Shown here: positions 41,694 through 51,956 of the stretch, piece after piece
Layout: every line of letters starts with the position of its first letter
Position numbering within the stretch: the first letter of the stretch is position 1
Assembly: GCA_019634385.1 (NCBI GenBank)
Contig: JAHQVK010000187.1
Span: forward strand, 1-56,046
Source of the DNA: Myxococcales bacterium
Lineage (GTDB): Bacteria > Myxococcota > Kuafuiibacteriia > Kuafuiibacteriales > Kuafuiibacteriaceae
Length of the DNA stretch: 56,046 nt
Direction: 5' to 3'
Translations under genes and position numbers: made by a program
The notes under the pieces: model-generated
What the model was told of the DNA's origin: nothing
What the model saw: only the letters and a program-made list of their open reading frames with translations
Databases searched by the model: none

Positions 41694-43196
41694 GTGCCAA
41701 TTCGCCTGGGCAGACATCTCAATGGTGGACGGAAGAGCCCAAAGATCCCCACAAACGTTCGAAGCTGGTGCTTGTGCATCCTGCCACTGTGGAGCCTCTT
41801 TGGGCTGAACTGCACAGAACCTCCTACGCACCAGGAGCCGACTGACCCGCACGCAAAAAGCAGATACATGCTCATTCGCTCTCTCTTGGGACAACCGCCA
41901 GATGATCAGGATCGGGCATCTCAGCTCCGTCAACTTGTCCAACCGCTGTGTGTCGACACCGACGCGCAAGAAGAGTTTCTTAAAACCGCTCAGTGGTCAG
42001 TCAGTTTTTCAACAGATATATACTATCTTCCTACTCAACTAGCTTTGGACGTTATGGCTTACGTTGTGTCGATATGTGGTCGCTACAACAATGGTGTGAC
42101 ATGGCTAGAGCAAGCCAACGTATTTTTGGGTGAGGATCCCCGCTTCCATCAGTTACGAGCTCACGCTTGGGCCGTTCAAGGCCATTTCGATAAAGCAACC
42201 CAAGAGGCGCTGCGTGGGGCTGCTCTGGGTGAACCCCAAGCTGTTGCCTTGGCTGCCCATCTTGAAGCTCAACGTGCTCGCAGTATGACTGCTGACGGCT
42301 ACCAAAACGGTATGTTCGATAAGGCTTTGGCGATCACGGACACTGAGCCGACCGCCCGTTGGTCAGCGGTGGCAGCAGCGGCCGTCCTTGCTACCCGAGC
42401 TCGCTTATTGCTGGAACGAGCATTCTGGCTCTCATCTGACCGAGAGTTCAGCGATCGGCAGGAGGCAACCGGGATCCTGAGGCGTATTGTATCCGGACCA
42501 TTTCCCACCGCTGTTCGCCTGAGGGCAGCAGATCTCCTCTGTCTCGAGACTCAGTTGTTATCCAACAACAGAATTGGTTGCCAAGCTGCCGCTCGATTTG
42601 GCCATCTGGGTGCTTTGGAGAACGAGGACTCTCGTCAGTTATCAGCACAACATCCCCTTTATGCTATCAGACAGCAATGGCGGTCGCTTAATGAGCATGA
42701 CTGGGTGATTGTTGTATTTCGGGGCCCAACGTCGGAGCTTATGGAATGGGCTGGTGCGACGGAGCAGCTTCTTTCTCGCTTAGCTCAGTTGGGTGTTCGT
42801 TTGGTTGTGATCAACCACAGTTCCGACGTTTGGAGTACGTCTCTTATTACCCGGCTTCTTACTCGAGCTCATGCATTGAGACCGTTGATTCTTGACCGTC
42901 ATCAACAACAACACCGTCGAGGGGTGTCCTTCGTGGGATGTGTGGCTGCGTTGATGGCTAGACACAAGCGACCGCAAGATTGTCCGCTGTCGTCATCCGA
43001 GGCAGAGACGCTTCGGCAAGCTCCTTTTCCAGCCTTTGTTCTTGCTGTAGGCCGCAACCTTGACGCCGACTTGAGTGATTTGTTGCTGTACAAACACCGG
43101 GTAGTTCTCGCCTCCATTCGTCGGTCGGAGATGGTAGAGAAGGGCCTGTTCGCATGGCTCAAAAGTGTTTCCGATGTGTTGGTCTTGGTTCCCTGA
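41694..43196 (+). CDS. putative lipoprotein with helical repeats, unknown function
   Basis: About 500 aa. The open frame starts at 41427, opposite the zinc-ribbon gene, but that part looks non-coding. GTG 41694 gives an N-terminus leading to a lipobox-like WSLFGLNC about 40 residues in; the start is uncertain. The middle (about 140-320) is alpha-helical with TPR-like segments (HAWAVQGHFDKATQEALRGA). The last 170 residues form an alternating strand/helix domain (DWVIVVFRGP, VRLVVINHS, PAFVLAVGRN) of Rossmann-like outline. No family recognised. It overlaps the following gene by 43 bases, so they are co-expressed. Confidence 0.55.
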   Translation: MPIRLGRHLNGGRKSPKIPTNVRSWCLCILPLWSLFGLNCTEPPTHQEPTDPHAKSRYMLIRSLLGQPPDDQDRASQLRQLVQPLCVDTDAQEEFLKTAQWSVSFSTDIYYLPTQLALDVMAYVVSICGRYNNGVTWLEQANVFLGEDPRFHQLRAHAWAVQGHFDKATQEALRGAALGEPQAVALAAHLEAQRARSMTADGYQNGMFDKALAITDTEPTARWSAVAAAAVLATRARLLLERAFWLSSDREFSDRQEATGILRRIVSGPFPTAVRLRAADLLCLETQLLSNNRIGCQAAARFGHLGALENEDSRQLSAQHPLYAIRQQWRSLNEHDWVIVVFRGPTSELMEWAGATEQLLSRLAQLGVRLVVINHSSDVWSTSLITRLLTRAHALRPLILDRHQQQHRRGVSFVGCVAALMARHKRPQDCPLSSSEAETLRQAPFPAFVLAVGRNLDADLSDLLLYKHRVVLASIRRSEMVEKGLFAWLKSVSDVLVLVP

Positions 43197-44260
43197 TCGC
43201 CGCAAGTTTACTGGTAGGCTGGATATGGCTGGCTCCCACTCCTGAGGGCCATGGGCCCTGCCAAGAGGGGGCTGCTCACCTCATTCATGTCTTAGACTCA
43301 CCTCCTCCTGAAAGGGGTATTTCCTTGGGGTTGTTCTCGATGGAGTCCTCATGGAGTTACCATGGGCTAATTGATGAGATTGTTGAGCACGGCGCATCGC
43401 ATGTGAGCTTAGTATGGGTTTGGTGGCAGCAAGACCTTCACTCAACTTATATCAGACCGCATAAGGAGTGGACGGCCACAAAATCCCAAGTGATCGATAC
43501 CGCTCGATACGCCAAGTCACGCGGACTTCATGTGACTTTGTTTCCAATCCTGAGACTGAGCGAGCCTCAGCCTGGGGAGTGGAGAGGAAAAATTTCTCCG
43601 AGCAATGAGCAGCTGTGGTGGGAAAACTACGATGCATATATCCTGGAGGCTGCTTCGGTCGCAAATTATACACATATGGATCGGTTGCTTATTGGCTCTG
43701 AATTGTTGACTCGGGAGCATATGCGAGAACGTTGGGGTCATCTCATTGAAAGAATTCGCCTTCGTCATCCTCAGCTAGAGTTGATGTACAGCGCCAATTG
43801 GGATCATTTCGAACCAGTGCAATTCTGGGATCTCGTTGATATTGTGGGGTTGACGGCTTACTGGGAGCTGGGTTCGGAGCACAACCCCTCAGTCGATAAT
43901 ATCGTCAAGGCATGGAGAGGCCCTCTCCAAGATATATCTAAGTTGTCGGAGAGGCTCCAAAAGCCAGTTGTTATCACCGAGATTGGATACCCTAGTCTGA
44001 CTACCGGGGTTCGGTGGCCTTGGGATGAAACGCGACAGGCGGATATTAGTTTGGAAACCCAGCGTATCGGTTACGAAGCTTTTGCTCGAGCGGCATCGGG
44101 TGCTCAGCCGTTTCTTCAGGGCGTGTACTTTTGGAATTGGTTTGGCTTTGGAGGACCGGAAGATGGAAACTACACCCCCCGGGGAAAACCAGCGGCTGAT
44201 GTTCTACGCTGTTGGTTTCTTAAAACTCAGCCTCCGGTAGCAGTGACGCATGGCAAATAA
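43154..44260 (+). CDS. GH113-like TIM-barrel glycoside hydrolase, membrane-anchored
   Basis: A 368-aa protein. An N-terminal hydrophobic helix (about 11-27) exports or anchors it. The rest is a barrel with the GH113-type order: HVSLVWVWWQQDL, ATKSQVIDTARYAKSRGLHV, IGSELL (acid/base Glu candidate), YSANW, VDIVGLTAYWEL and VVITEIGYPS (nucleophile Glu candidate), ending in VYFWNWFGF. GH113 members are beta-mannanases, but related barrels in this clan have other roles. The ATG lies inside the end of the previous gene. Substrate inferred only from family likeness. Confidence 0.75.
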   Translation: MAQKCFRCVGLGSLIAASLLVGWIWLAPTPEGHGPCQEGAAHLIHVLDSPPPERGISLGLFSMESSWSYHGLIDEIVEHGASHVSLVWVWWQQDLHSTYIRPHKEWTATKSQVIDTARYAKSRGLHVTLFPILRLSEPQPGEWRGKISPSNEQLWWENYDAYILEAASVANYTHMDRLLIGSELLTREHMRERWGHLIERIRLRHPQLELMYSANWDHFEPVQFWDLVDIVGLTAYWELGSEHNPSVDNIVKAWRGPLQDISKLSERLQKPVVITEIGYPSLTTGVRWPWDETRQADISLETQRIGYEAFARAASGAQPFLQGVYFWNWFGFGGPEDGNYTPRGKPAADVLRCWFLKTQPPVAVTHGK

Positions 44261-44372
44261 GTATCCTGGTTTTTCGTCATCCCCTGCAGCAGACAAGTAT
44301 CTATATCTATTATCACAGAGAGATTCGGATGATGAGATGTGTCTCACCAACGGTCGTAGAGCGGTTGGGGTA

Positions 44373-44485
44373 TACAGCAGAAATCACTTGGGCTGAACCC
44401 AAGTACCGGCCTCTACGCGGGACTATGCCCCGCTGCGAGACCTTGAATTGATTCTTACAGAATCAATTCAAGTGGTCTTTGCTGT
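44373..44485 (+). repeat. B-type cloverleaf repeat, copy B6
   Basis: Complete forward copy from TACAGCAG to TTTGCTGTC. Arm III is the long form, a fully paired 14-bp stem whose right side is AGAATCAATTCAAG, next to a GACC/GGTC base. Arm I is CTTGGGCTGAACCCAAG and arm II is partly decayed. The remaining DNA in 44261-45033 holds the promoter below and no recognised gene. Confidence 0.9.
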
Positions 44486-44976
44486 CATTGCAGATGGTAT
44501 CTTCGGCCATAGTCATGAGACCGGTCTGGCTCTCAATAAAAACGGCAGTGATCAGCTCCTATTTTATGATGAGATACACGCTCGGGTCTGCTGCATACTT
44601 ATTATCGGACCTCTGTTGAGTTTGGCATTATGAAAAATATTAGGTTGCTGCCTCCTAAATCCTATATGCTCGGCAAGTGACGCCTAACAGCCTTCATTGA
44701 AGTTCCCCGGTAGATTCGTCAGTGGGGGGGGACCGCTGATTCGCCTAGCGACTCCCAGGGCAAACACTTTAGCAAGCAATTGATTTTACTAATTATTATC
44801 AAAATAGAAATCGCAGGTTGATCACCGGGGAGACAGGTCCTACCCGCTGGATCAAGGTGAGGCACCTACCACCAGTTTACGCGTTCAACCAATTACGGAC
44901 CTACCAAACTGGTTCCAGACCGACGCAAAGACCGCGGGGGTGTCCTAAATATTGAGGGTCCATCTTAAACCATCTG

Positions 44977-45005
44977 TTGAGGGTAAAAGGTCAGGGTGCT
45001 ATACT
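44977..45005 (+). promoter_or_regulatory. sigma70-type promoter of rel
   Basis: TTGAGG (44977-44982) and TATACT (45000-45005) are separated by exactly 17 bases, ending 28 bases before the rel ATG at 45034. Both hexamers agree well with the housekeeping consensus. This implies a leader of about 20 bases containing GGTCCGGGAA before the start codon. Confidence 0.6.
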
Positions 45006-45033
45006 TCCGAAACTCTAGAGATAGGTCCGGGAA

Positions 45034-47196
45034 ATGTTGCAGCTCCATGAGATTGTAGACCGTGTACAGGCCTACCACCCAACCGCGGACGTAGATCTGA
45101 TTCGCCGGGCCTATGATTTCTCGGCTAGAGCACATCATGGTCAGGTTCGAAAATCAGGTGAGCCTTACGTGACGCATCCACTCGAAGTCAGTGTTCTGCT
45201 AGCGGATATGCGGCTTGATGAGCACGCAATATGTGCCGGTATACTCCATGACACCGTAGAAGATACTGACACGACCTGTGAGGATATTGAGAAGGAGTTC
45301 GGGCGCCAGGTCGCGGAAATTGTTGATGGTGTGACCAAGCTCAATATCCCGTTCAACACACAATTTGAAAAGCAGGCGGAAAACTTCCGACGAATGCTGG
45401 TGGCGATGGCCAAAGATATAAGGGTTATCTTGGTTAAGCTCGCGGATCGGTTGCACAATATGCAAACCCTCCAGCATATGCGACCCGATAAGCAGGAGCG
45501 CATCGCGCAGGAGACGTTAGAGATCTATGCGCCTCTTGCTAATCGTTTAGGCATTTTTTGGCTGAAGTCTGCCCTTGAGGATCTTTGTCTAAAATATCTT
45601 CACCCGAAGGACTTTGTGGAGGTTGGCGAGCACTTGCGTTCCACAGCCTCCAATCGCAACGGCTATATGGAGGAGGTCCATCGGACCCTGGTGAGTGTCC
45701 TGGAGGATGAGGGGCTGCGATGCGAGGTCGCGAGTCGGGTCAAACACGCGTACTCGATCTGGCGTAAGCTCAAGACTCAGAACCTAGAATTTGATCAAAT
45801 CCACGATATTATGGCTTTCCGGGTGATCGTAAGCAATGTGGGAGAATGTTATCGCGTGCTCGGAAGATGCCATCAAACTTGGCGACCGGTGCCGGGACGA
45901 TTCAAAGACTTTATCGCCATGCCCAAGCCCAACGGTTATCAGTCATTGCACACAACCGTCATTGGTCCTGACGTGCATCGCGTTGAAATCCAGATTCGTA
46001 CCCGAGAAATGCATGATATTGCCGAAAACGGTATTGCCGCTCACTGGGCATACAAAGAGGGCAAACCGCTGAAAGATGATGCCAGTCAGTTTGATTGGCT
46101 TCGTCAGTTGATGATGTGGCAGCGCGAGCTGAAGGATCCCACAGATTTCATATCCTCCGTCAAAGTCGATCTGTTCTCTGACGAGGTGTATATTTTTACG
46201 CCTAAAGGGGAAGTGAAAGAGCTTAAACGAGGATCAACACCGGTAGACTTTGCCTATCTCATCCACACCGAAATAGGCCATCATTGTGTTGGGGCGCGGG
46301 TCAACGGTCGGATTGTCCCACTCAGGTACAAACTACGAAATGGGGATACTGTTGAGATCCTATCTTCCCCTCAACAACGCCCCAGCAAAGACTGGCTATC
46401 ATTTGTTCGCACCAGTCGAGCTCGCAACCGTATAAATGCCTACCTTCGAACAGAAGAACGCCGGCGAGCCATACAACTGGGGCATGACCTTCTAGACAAA
46501 GAAGCGAAGCGATACGGACGCTCCTTACAAAGGCTCACTCGTCAGGGCGCAATCGATAAGTTTCTCCAGCAGAACAGTCGGTATCGCCAAGACGATGAAC
46601 TTCTGGCGGCCATAGGATACGGGAAAGTTCGTCCGCTTGAGATTCTTCGGAAGATGATTCCGGAGGAAATCGAAAACGGTCCAAAGGATGATGGGTCTTC
46701 CCCCTCGACCGGGCTCAGTCAGCTTATTCAGGGGCTGGCGAAGAAACGTAGTAACCAATCAGGTGTGGTCGTACAGGGTATCAACGACATGTTGGTCCGA
46801 TTTGGGAAGTGCTGCAGTCCCGTGCCCGGAGATCCCATCGTGGGTTATGTCACCATGGGAAGAGGCATCACCGTTCATTCGATGGCCTGCGATAAAGCTC
46901 TGCATTTGGACCCAGAACGTAAACTAGAGGTTGCTTGGGCTGATAAACACACCGGGTTACGGCAGGTACAGCTTCGGGTTGTATCCGAAGACAAAGCGGG
47001 ACTGTTATCCCTCATGTCGCAGGTGTTCTCAGACGCAAAAGTCAATATCCTCAACGCTAATTGCAAAACACAACGAAATGGTCGTGCCGTAAACGTTTTC
47101 TCGGTCACGGTACGCGACGCCAAGCAACTCCGTATTGTCATGCGGGGACTAGATGAGCTGAGTGGCGTAGTTGCTGTTGAACGAGTTGGGGCCTGA
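45034..47196 (+). CDS. bifunctional (p)ppGpp synthetase/hydrolase, Rel/SpoT family
   Basis: A 720-aa cytosolic enzyme controlling the stringent response. The N-terminal HD hydrolase is intact (His48 in VTHPLEV and His72-Asp73 in ILHDTVED). The synthetase domain has GRFKDFIAMPKPNGYQSLHT and VEIQIRT; the basic RFKD sequence is the type found in bifunctional Rel/SpoT rather than synthetase-only RelA. A TGS domain (DEVYIFTPKG, about 385-450) and a C-terminal ACT domain (ending GVVAVERVGA) follow. ATG start with a good promoter upstream; ridA follows 17 bases after the stop, so they are probably one operon. Confidence 0.96.
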   Translation: MLQLHEIVDRVQAYHPTADVDLIRRAYDFSARAHHGQVRKSGEPYVTHPLEVSVLLADMRLDEHAICAGILHDTVEDTDTTCEDIEKEFGRQVAEIVDGVTKLNIPFNTQFEKQAENFRRMLVAMAKDIRVILVKLADRLHNMQTLQHMRPDKQERIAQETLEIYAPLANRLGIFWLKSALEDLCLKYLHPKDFVEVGEHLRSTASNRNGYMEEVHRTLVSVLEDEGLRCEVASRVKHAYSIWRKLKTQNLEFDQIHDIMAFRVIVSNVGECYRVLGRCHQTWRPVPGRFKDFIAMPKPNGYQSLHTTVIGPDVHRVEIQIRTREMHDIAENGIAAHWAYKEGKPLKDDASQFDWLRQLMMWQRELKDPTDFISSVKVDLFSDEVYIFTPKGEVKELKRGSTPVDFAYLIHTEIGHHCVGARVNGRIVPLRYKLRNGDTVEILSSPQQRPSKDWLSFVRTSRARNRINAYLRTEERRRAIQLGHDLLDKEAKRYGRSLQRLTRQGAIDKFLQQNSRYRQDDELLAAIGYGKVRPLEILRKMIPEEIENGPKDDGSSPSTGLSQLIQGLAKKRSNQSGVVVQGINDMLVRFGKCCSPVPGDPIVGYVTMGRGITVHSMACDKALHLDPERKLEVAWADKHTGLRQVQLRVVSEDKAGLLSLMSQVFSDAKVNILNANCKTQRNGRAVNVFSVTVRDAKQLRIVMRGLDELSGVVAVERVGA

Positions 47197-47213
47197 AGGC
47201 AAAGTGCTGGGTT

Positions 47214-47603
47214 ATGGAACGCAAAGTGGTGCAAACCTCTAAGGCGCCGGCCGCGGTAGGAGCCTATAGTCAAGCAGTACATATCAGGGGGGCCGAAGAG
47301 CTGCTTTTTGTCTCTGGCCAGATCGGTTTAGATCCGACTTCGGGGGAAATGGTATCCGGGGGGGTAGAGGCCGAGGCGAAACAGGCAATGTTAAACCTTC
47401 AAGCTATCCTGACTGAGCAAAATTTCCGTATGGGTGATGTGGTTCGTGCCACGTTGTACCTCACGCATATGGAAGACTTTGCAAAGGTGAATGCCATTTA
47501 CGCCGATTTCTTCTCTGGAGAGCCTCCCTCCAGAGCGGCCATTGGCGTTAAGGCCCTGCCAAAAGGGGCTTTGTTCGAGATCGATGCCATCGTGGCTCGC
47601 TAA
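47214..47603 (+). CDS. ridA: RidA family reactive-intermediate deaminase
   Basis: A 129-aa trimeric cytosolic enzyme that hydrolyses reactive enamine/imine intermediates released by PLP enzymes. Arg107 in PPSRAAIGV, which binds the substrate carboxylate, and Glu122 in FEIDAIVA are present, as are AVGAYSQAV and the FVSGQIGLDP strand. Length is typical. It follows rel by 17 bases on the same strand. ATG start. Confidence 0.94.
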   Translation: MERKVVQTSKAPAAVGAYSQAVHIRGAEELLFVSGQIGLDPTSGEMVSGGVEAEAKQAMLNLQAILTEQNFRMGDVVRATLYLTHMEDFAKVNAIYADFFSGEPPSRAAIGVKALPKGALFEIDAIVAR

Positions 47604-47618
47604 GAACCATCCATCTTC

Positions 47619-47795
47619 TAGCAGGCCATCGGAAAAGTGGGATGGGTGATCCGCGAAGTATTTTTTCCGTGGAACGCTCCGGATGAAGTGGGCGCATACC
47701 GGGCGTATGCAACCGATGAAAGGCGAAGCCGGTCCGGACGTTCCCCGGAAAAAGGACCCGCGAAGCGCTTAACTCACTTTTCCGATGGCCTGCTA
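47619..47795. repeat. C-type long palindromic element with perfect 21-bp terminal inverted repeats
   Basis: A 177-bp element. The terminal 21 bases at 47619-47639 are the exact reverse complement of 47775-47795. Inner sides (TTTTTTCCGTGGAACGCTCC and CGTTCCCCGGAAAAAGG) also pair, and at the centre GCATAC (47694-47699) pairs with GTATGC (47705-47710). The nested layout and the TTTCCGTGGAACG core parallel the A elements, so C is probably a divergent member of the same group. It abuts A2. Confidence 0.9.
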
Positions 47796-47800
47796 AGTTG

Positions 47801-47866
47801 TCAGGACCTTTCACGGAAAGACCGGCCGATAGGATGCGTAGGCGTGCAGGGCTAAATCGACCGGCT
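47801..47866 (-). repeat. A-type palindromic element, copy A2 (half)
   Basis: Reverse complement of the left half of A1 with scattered changes: CCTTTCACGGAAAGACCGGCC, the CGTGCAGGGCTAAAT stretch and the ACCGGCT end are shared. It begins five bases after the C element. The outer ends of C plus A2 (CTAGCAGGCC at 47618 and CCGGCTGCTAG at 47861-47871) are themselves nearly inverted, so the two may be one composite unit. Confidence 0.75.
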
Positions 47867-47878
47867 GCTAGGCCTTCG

Positions 47879-48490
47879 CTATGAAGTCACTGGGGGTGTA
47901 AACCAAGCAATGTGGTTGCTGCGGTGCAAGCGGCCTTCGGCGAGGGCTTTGATCACTCGAGGGAAAAGGAGATGTTCTTCCGCGAGAATTCGTAGGCGCA
48001 ACGTTTCTTCAGTGTCTTCGGGGAGGACCGGTACAGCCGCTTGCGCCAAAATCGGACCAGCGTCAACTTCCTTTTCCACGAGGTGAACCGTACAACCGGC
48101 AAGTTTGACTCCTGCCTCAACCGCTTGGCGCTGAGCATGTGTCCCCGGAAAAGCAGGGAGGAGTGACGGATGAATATTCACCACTTTTCCAGGGTAGGTA
48201 TCCAGAAGAACGGGGGTCACAATTCTCATAAAACCAGCGAATATAACCCATTCAACCTGGGCCTCCTGAAGCAGCTTCACAATGGCGGCATCAAAAGCTT
48301 CCCGAGAATCGAACGTCCGGTGATCAATGAACCAAGAGGGAATACCAGCCGCATCAGCTCGCTGGAAGGCTCCCGACGAGCGTCTATTGGATATGAAACA
48401 GACTATCTTTCCGGGGCCGAGGTCAGCATCCATCAGTGCCTGGAGATTGGTTCCGGAGCCGGAGGCCAGTACGCCCATTCGTACCGTCAC
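47879..48490 (-). CDS. purN: phosphoribosylglycinamide formyltransferase
   Basis: A 203-aa enzyme for the third step of purine synthesis, moving a formyl group from 10-formyl-THF to GAR. GSGTNLQAL (11-19) binds the phosphate; catalytic Asn105 and His107 lie in NIHPSLLPAFPG and Asp143 in EVDAGPI. Length is normal. The ATG overlaps the purM stop by four bases, so purM and purN are translationally coupled. Its 3' end abuts the palindromic elements. Confidence 0.95.
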   Translation of the reverse strand: MTVRMGVLASGSGTNLQALMDADLGPGKIVCFISNRRSSGAFQRADAAGIPSWFIDHRTFDSREAFDAAIVKLLQEAQVEWVIFAGFMRIVTPVLLDTYPGKVVNIHPSLLPAFPGTHAQRQAVEAGVKLAGCTVHLVEKEVDAGPILAQAAVPVLPEDTEETLRLRILAEEHLLFPRVIKALAEGRLHRSNHIAWFTPPVTS

Positions 48491-49551
48491 TTAATCACCA
48501 CCGCTTCATCCGTATCGGAGGCTATAGCCCGAATGGTACCGATTATTTGGGCGGTTTCTCCCATTTGCTCAACCACCTGCACCGTTTTTTCCGGCTGATC
48601 GGTGACTACAACAAGCCCAACCCCCATGTTGAAGGTTCGATACATTTCCATCCGCGAGACTGGACCCAAGCGTTGAATATGATGAAAAATCGCGGGAACG
48701 GTCCATGCGGAGCTCCACAGCTCAGCGGAAGTACCCGTCGGAAGCACTCTAGATAGATTGCCGGGCAATCCCCCACCCGTAATATGAGCCATTGCGAGGG
48801 GACGGACGGACCGCACTAAAGCGCTCACCACTTGGGTATATATGGCGGTCGGGTGGAGAAGCACGTCCGCCCAGGTCTCTGCGCTGTGCTCATCCATAGG
48901 TTGGTCCAACCCACACTGAGCGCGGTTAAGGAGCACTTCTCGAGCGAGTGAATAGCCATTGGAATGCAAGCCATGACTACTGATCCCTACCACCGCATGT
49001 CCTGGACAAATGCCAGTGCCATCTATAATGGACTGGCGATCTACGACCCCAACGGCAAACCCTGCCAGGTCATACTCACCGGGAGCATACATACCAGGCA
49101 ATTCCGCTGTCTCTCCTCCTATTAGAGCACATTGGGCCCGGCGGCAACCTTCTGAGATGCCGGAGACAACGGCTTCGACCACGGAGCTATCCATGACGGA
49201 CGTACCAAAATAATCAAGAAAAAACAACGGTTTAGCGCCGGTCGTCAGAATGTCGTTTACACACATGGCTACGAGATCAATGCCGATCGAATCGTGCCTG
49301 CTGGCGGCAAATGCTACTTTCAGCTTGGTGCCCACGCCATCGGTGCCCGATACCAAAACGGGGTCGGTCATGGGAGTATCCAAGGCGTCTCTCAGTGAAA
49401 AGAGGGCACCAAAACCTCCAATATCACCAAGTACACCGGGTATCTTTGTTGTTCGAGCCAAGGCTCCGAAGCGCGATACCAGGCGGTCCGCCGCTGCGAT
49501 GTCTACGCCAGCTTCCTGGTATGTAGCTTCTCGGCGATGGTTGGAAGACAT
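48487..49551 (-). CDS. purM: phosphoribosylformylglycinamidine cyclo-ligase
   Basis: About 354 aa from ATG 49551 (MSSNHRREATYQEAGVDIAA); the open frame extends to 49653 but the shorter start matches the family N-terminus. It catalyses ATP-dependent ring closure of FGAM to AIR. Visible PurM features: SGTDGVGTKLKVA, the VNDILTTGAKPLFFLDYF loop, LIGGETAELPGMY, GISSHGLHSNGYSLAR and THAHITGGG-like AMAHITGGGLPGN. First gene of the purM-purN operon, divergent from the TsaC-like gene 118 bases away. Confidence 0.95.
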   Translation of the reverse strand: MSSNHRREATYQEAGVDIAAADRLVSRFGALARTTKIPGVLGDIGGFGALFSLRDALDTPMTDPVLVSGTDGVGTKLKVAFAASRHDSIGIDLVAMCVNDILTTGAKPLFFLDYFGTSVMDSSVVEAVVSGISEGCRRAQCALIGGETAELPGMYAPGEYDLAGFAVGVVDRQSIIDGTGICPGHAVVGISSHGLHSNGYSLAREVLLNRAQCGLDQPMDEHSAETWADVLLHPTAIYTQVVSALVRSVRPLAMAHITGGGLPGNLSRVLPTGTSAELWSSAWTVPAIFHHIQRLGPVSRMEMYRTFNMGVGLVVVTDQPEKTVQVVEQMGETAQIIGTIRAIASDTDEAVVIK

Positions 49552-49669
49552 GATGCGAACAATCTCGCAGATCCACTGCGCGTCAAGCGTATCAGCGGTT
49601 AACCCTGATTTATAGAGCTCCCCCAAAAACGCCGTTGATTTCCGACGACCCACGCATCAGAAGGCCCAC

Positions 49670-50299
49670 TTGGCCCGTCAACGCGTCCAAATCCTCGAGA
49701 TTCATCCCGAGCACCCGGAACCTCACCGAGTTCGTCAGGCAGTCGCTCGACTAGAGTCCGGTCAAAACGTGGTGTACCCGACGGATACTATATATGGTCT
49801 GGCTGCTGCGATGGATCGGCGGGAAGCTGTTGAACGATTGTACCAGCTACGTCAGCTCGATCGGACAAAGCCGCTATCATTGGTCTGCGCGGATCTTAGC
49901 TCGGTAAGTCGTTATGCCGTGATCGATAATGAGTGTTTCCGGGTCATGAAGCGGGTGCTACCCGGGCCGTTTACTTTTATTCTGCGGGCAACTAAAGAGG
50001 CTCCCCGACTGAGCCAAAGCAAGCGACGCACGATTGGCATTCGTGTCCCTGCCCATCCGGTAGCTCAAGCATTGGTAGAAGGCCTCGGACAGCCATTGTT
50101 GTCCACCAGTGGATTAGGAGATCCGGGTGATAAGGTGTCCGATCCAATACGACTGGCTGAGGCGTACATCCATACTGAAGTGGACTTGGTACTGGATGCT
50201 GGTTTGCTAAAGGGTATACCGTCAACCGTTGTTGATTGGTCCGGTGCGCATCCAGAGATCCTGCGGGAGGGGGCTGGGGATATAGCTTTGCTCTCCTAA
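49670..50299 (+). CDS. L-threonylcarbamoyladenylate synthase family protein (TsaC/YciO)
   Basis: A 209-aa YrdC-fold protein. KPLSLVCADL, the LPGPFTFIL stretch, the IGIRVPAH segment and LLSTSGLGD are characteristic; the N-terminal IHPEHPEPHRVRQAVARL resembles the YciO branch more than TsaC. TsaC makes threonylcarbamoyl-AMP for tRNA t6A; YciO's role is less certain. The start is TTG with AGAAGG five bases upstream. Stand-alone gene, followed by repeat B7. Confidence 0.88.
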   Translation: MARQRVQILEIHPEHPEPHRVRQAVARLESGQNVVYPTDTIYGLAAAMDRREAVERLYQLRQLDRTKPLSLVCADLSSVSRYAVIDNECFRVMKRVLPGPFTFILRATKEAPRLSQSKRRTIGIRVPAHPVAQALVEGLGQPLLSTSGLGDPGDKVSDPIRLAEAYIHTEVDLVLDAGLLKGIPSTVVDWSGAHPEILREGAGDIALLS

Positions 50300-50324
50300 A
50301 ACAAAGAAGCGGAGACTTTGTGCC

Positions 50325-50438
50325 TACAGCAGAAACCACTTGGGTTGAACCCAAGTTCCTGCTTCTACGCGTGGCAATGCCCCGCTGCGCGACCACTGGT
50401 TGAGTCTTAGAGAATCAATTCAGGTGGTCTTTGCTGTA
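50325..50438 (+). repeat. B-type cloverleaf repeat, copy B7
   Basis: Complete forward copy from TACAGCAG to TTTGCTGTA with both TA ends intact. Arm I is perfect (CTTGGGTTGAACCCAAG). Arm II carries GCAATGCCCCGC. Arm III is a mosaic with mismatches (GGTTGAGTCTTAG against AGAATCAATTCAGG). It sits between the TsaC/YciO gene and purA. Confidence 0.9.
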
Positions 50439-50548
50439 TCAACGTATGCGAGCTGGGCCGTCCAAAAGTATGCGGCGTCTTTGGGTCTTTTTTACCGAGG
50501 GAGCTTTGTCCCCTAGGCATTCGTGAATCTCCGTGAGATTGTACCTAG

Positions 50549-51850
<1,302 letters not shown>

Positions 51851-51956
51851 CCGCCAACTAATCCCGGTCAGGCAATCATTCTTTGGATGGTTTTTTCGAT
51901 GGAACATCGTGCCCGGCTTCGCTCCCCACCGGTTGTACAACTCATTATGGCTTACC

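Noticed and set aside
44820..44950. 6S RNA, SRP RNA or RNase P RNA
   Set aside because: None of their conserved core sequences could be found on either strand.
47619..47866. An insertion sequence with a transposase
   Set aside because: The element is under 260 bp with no coding capacity; only a non-autonomous palindrome can be claimed.
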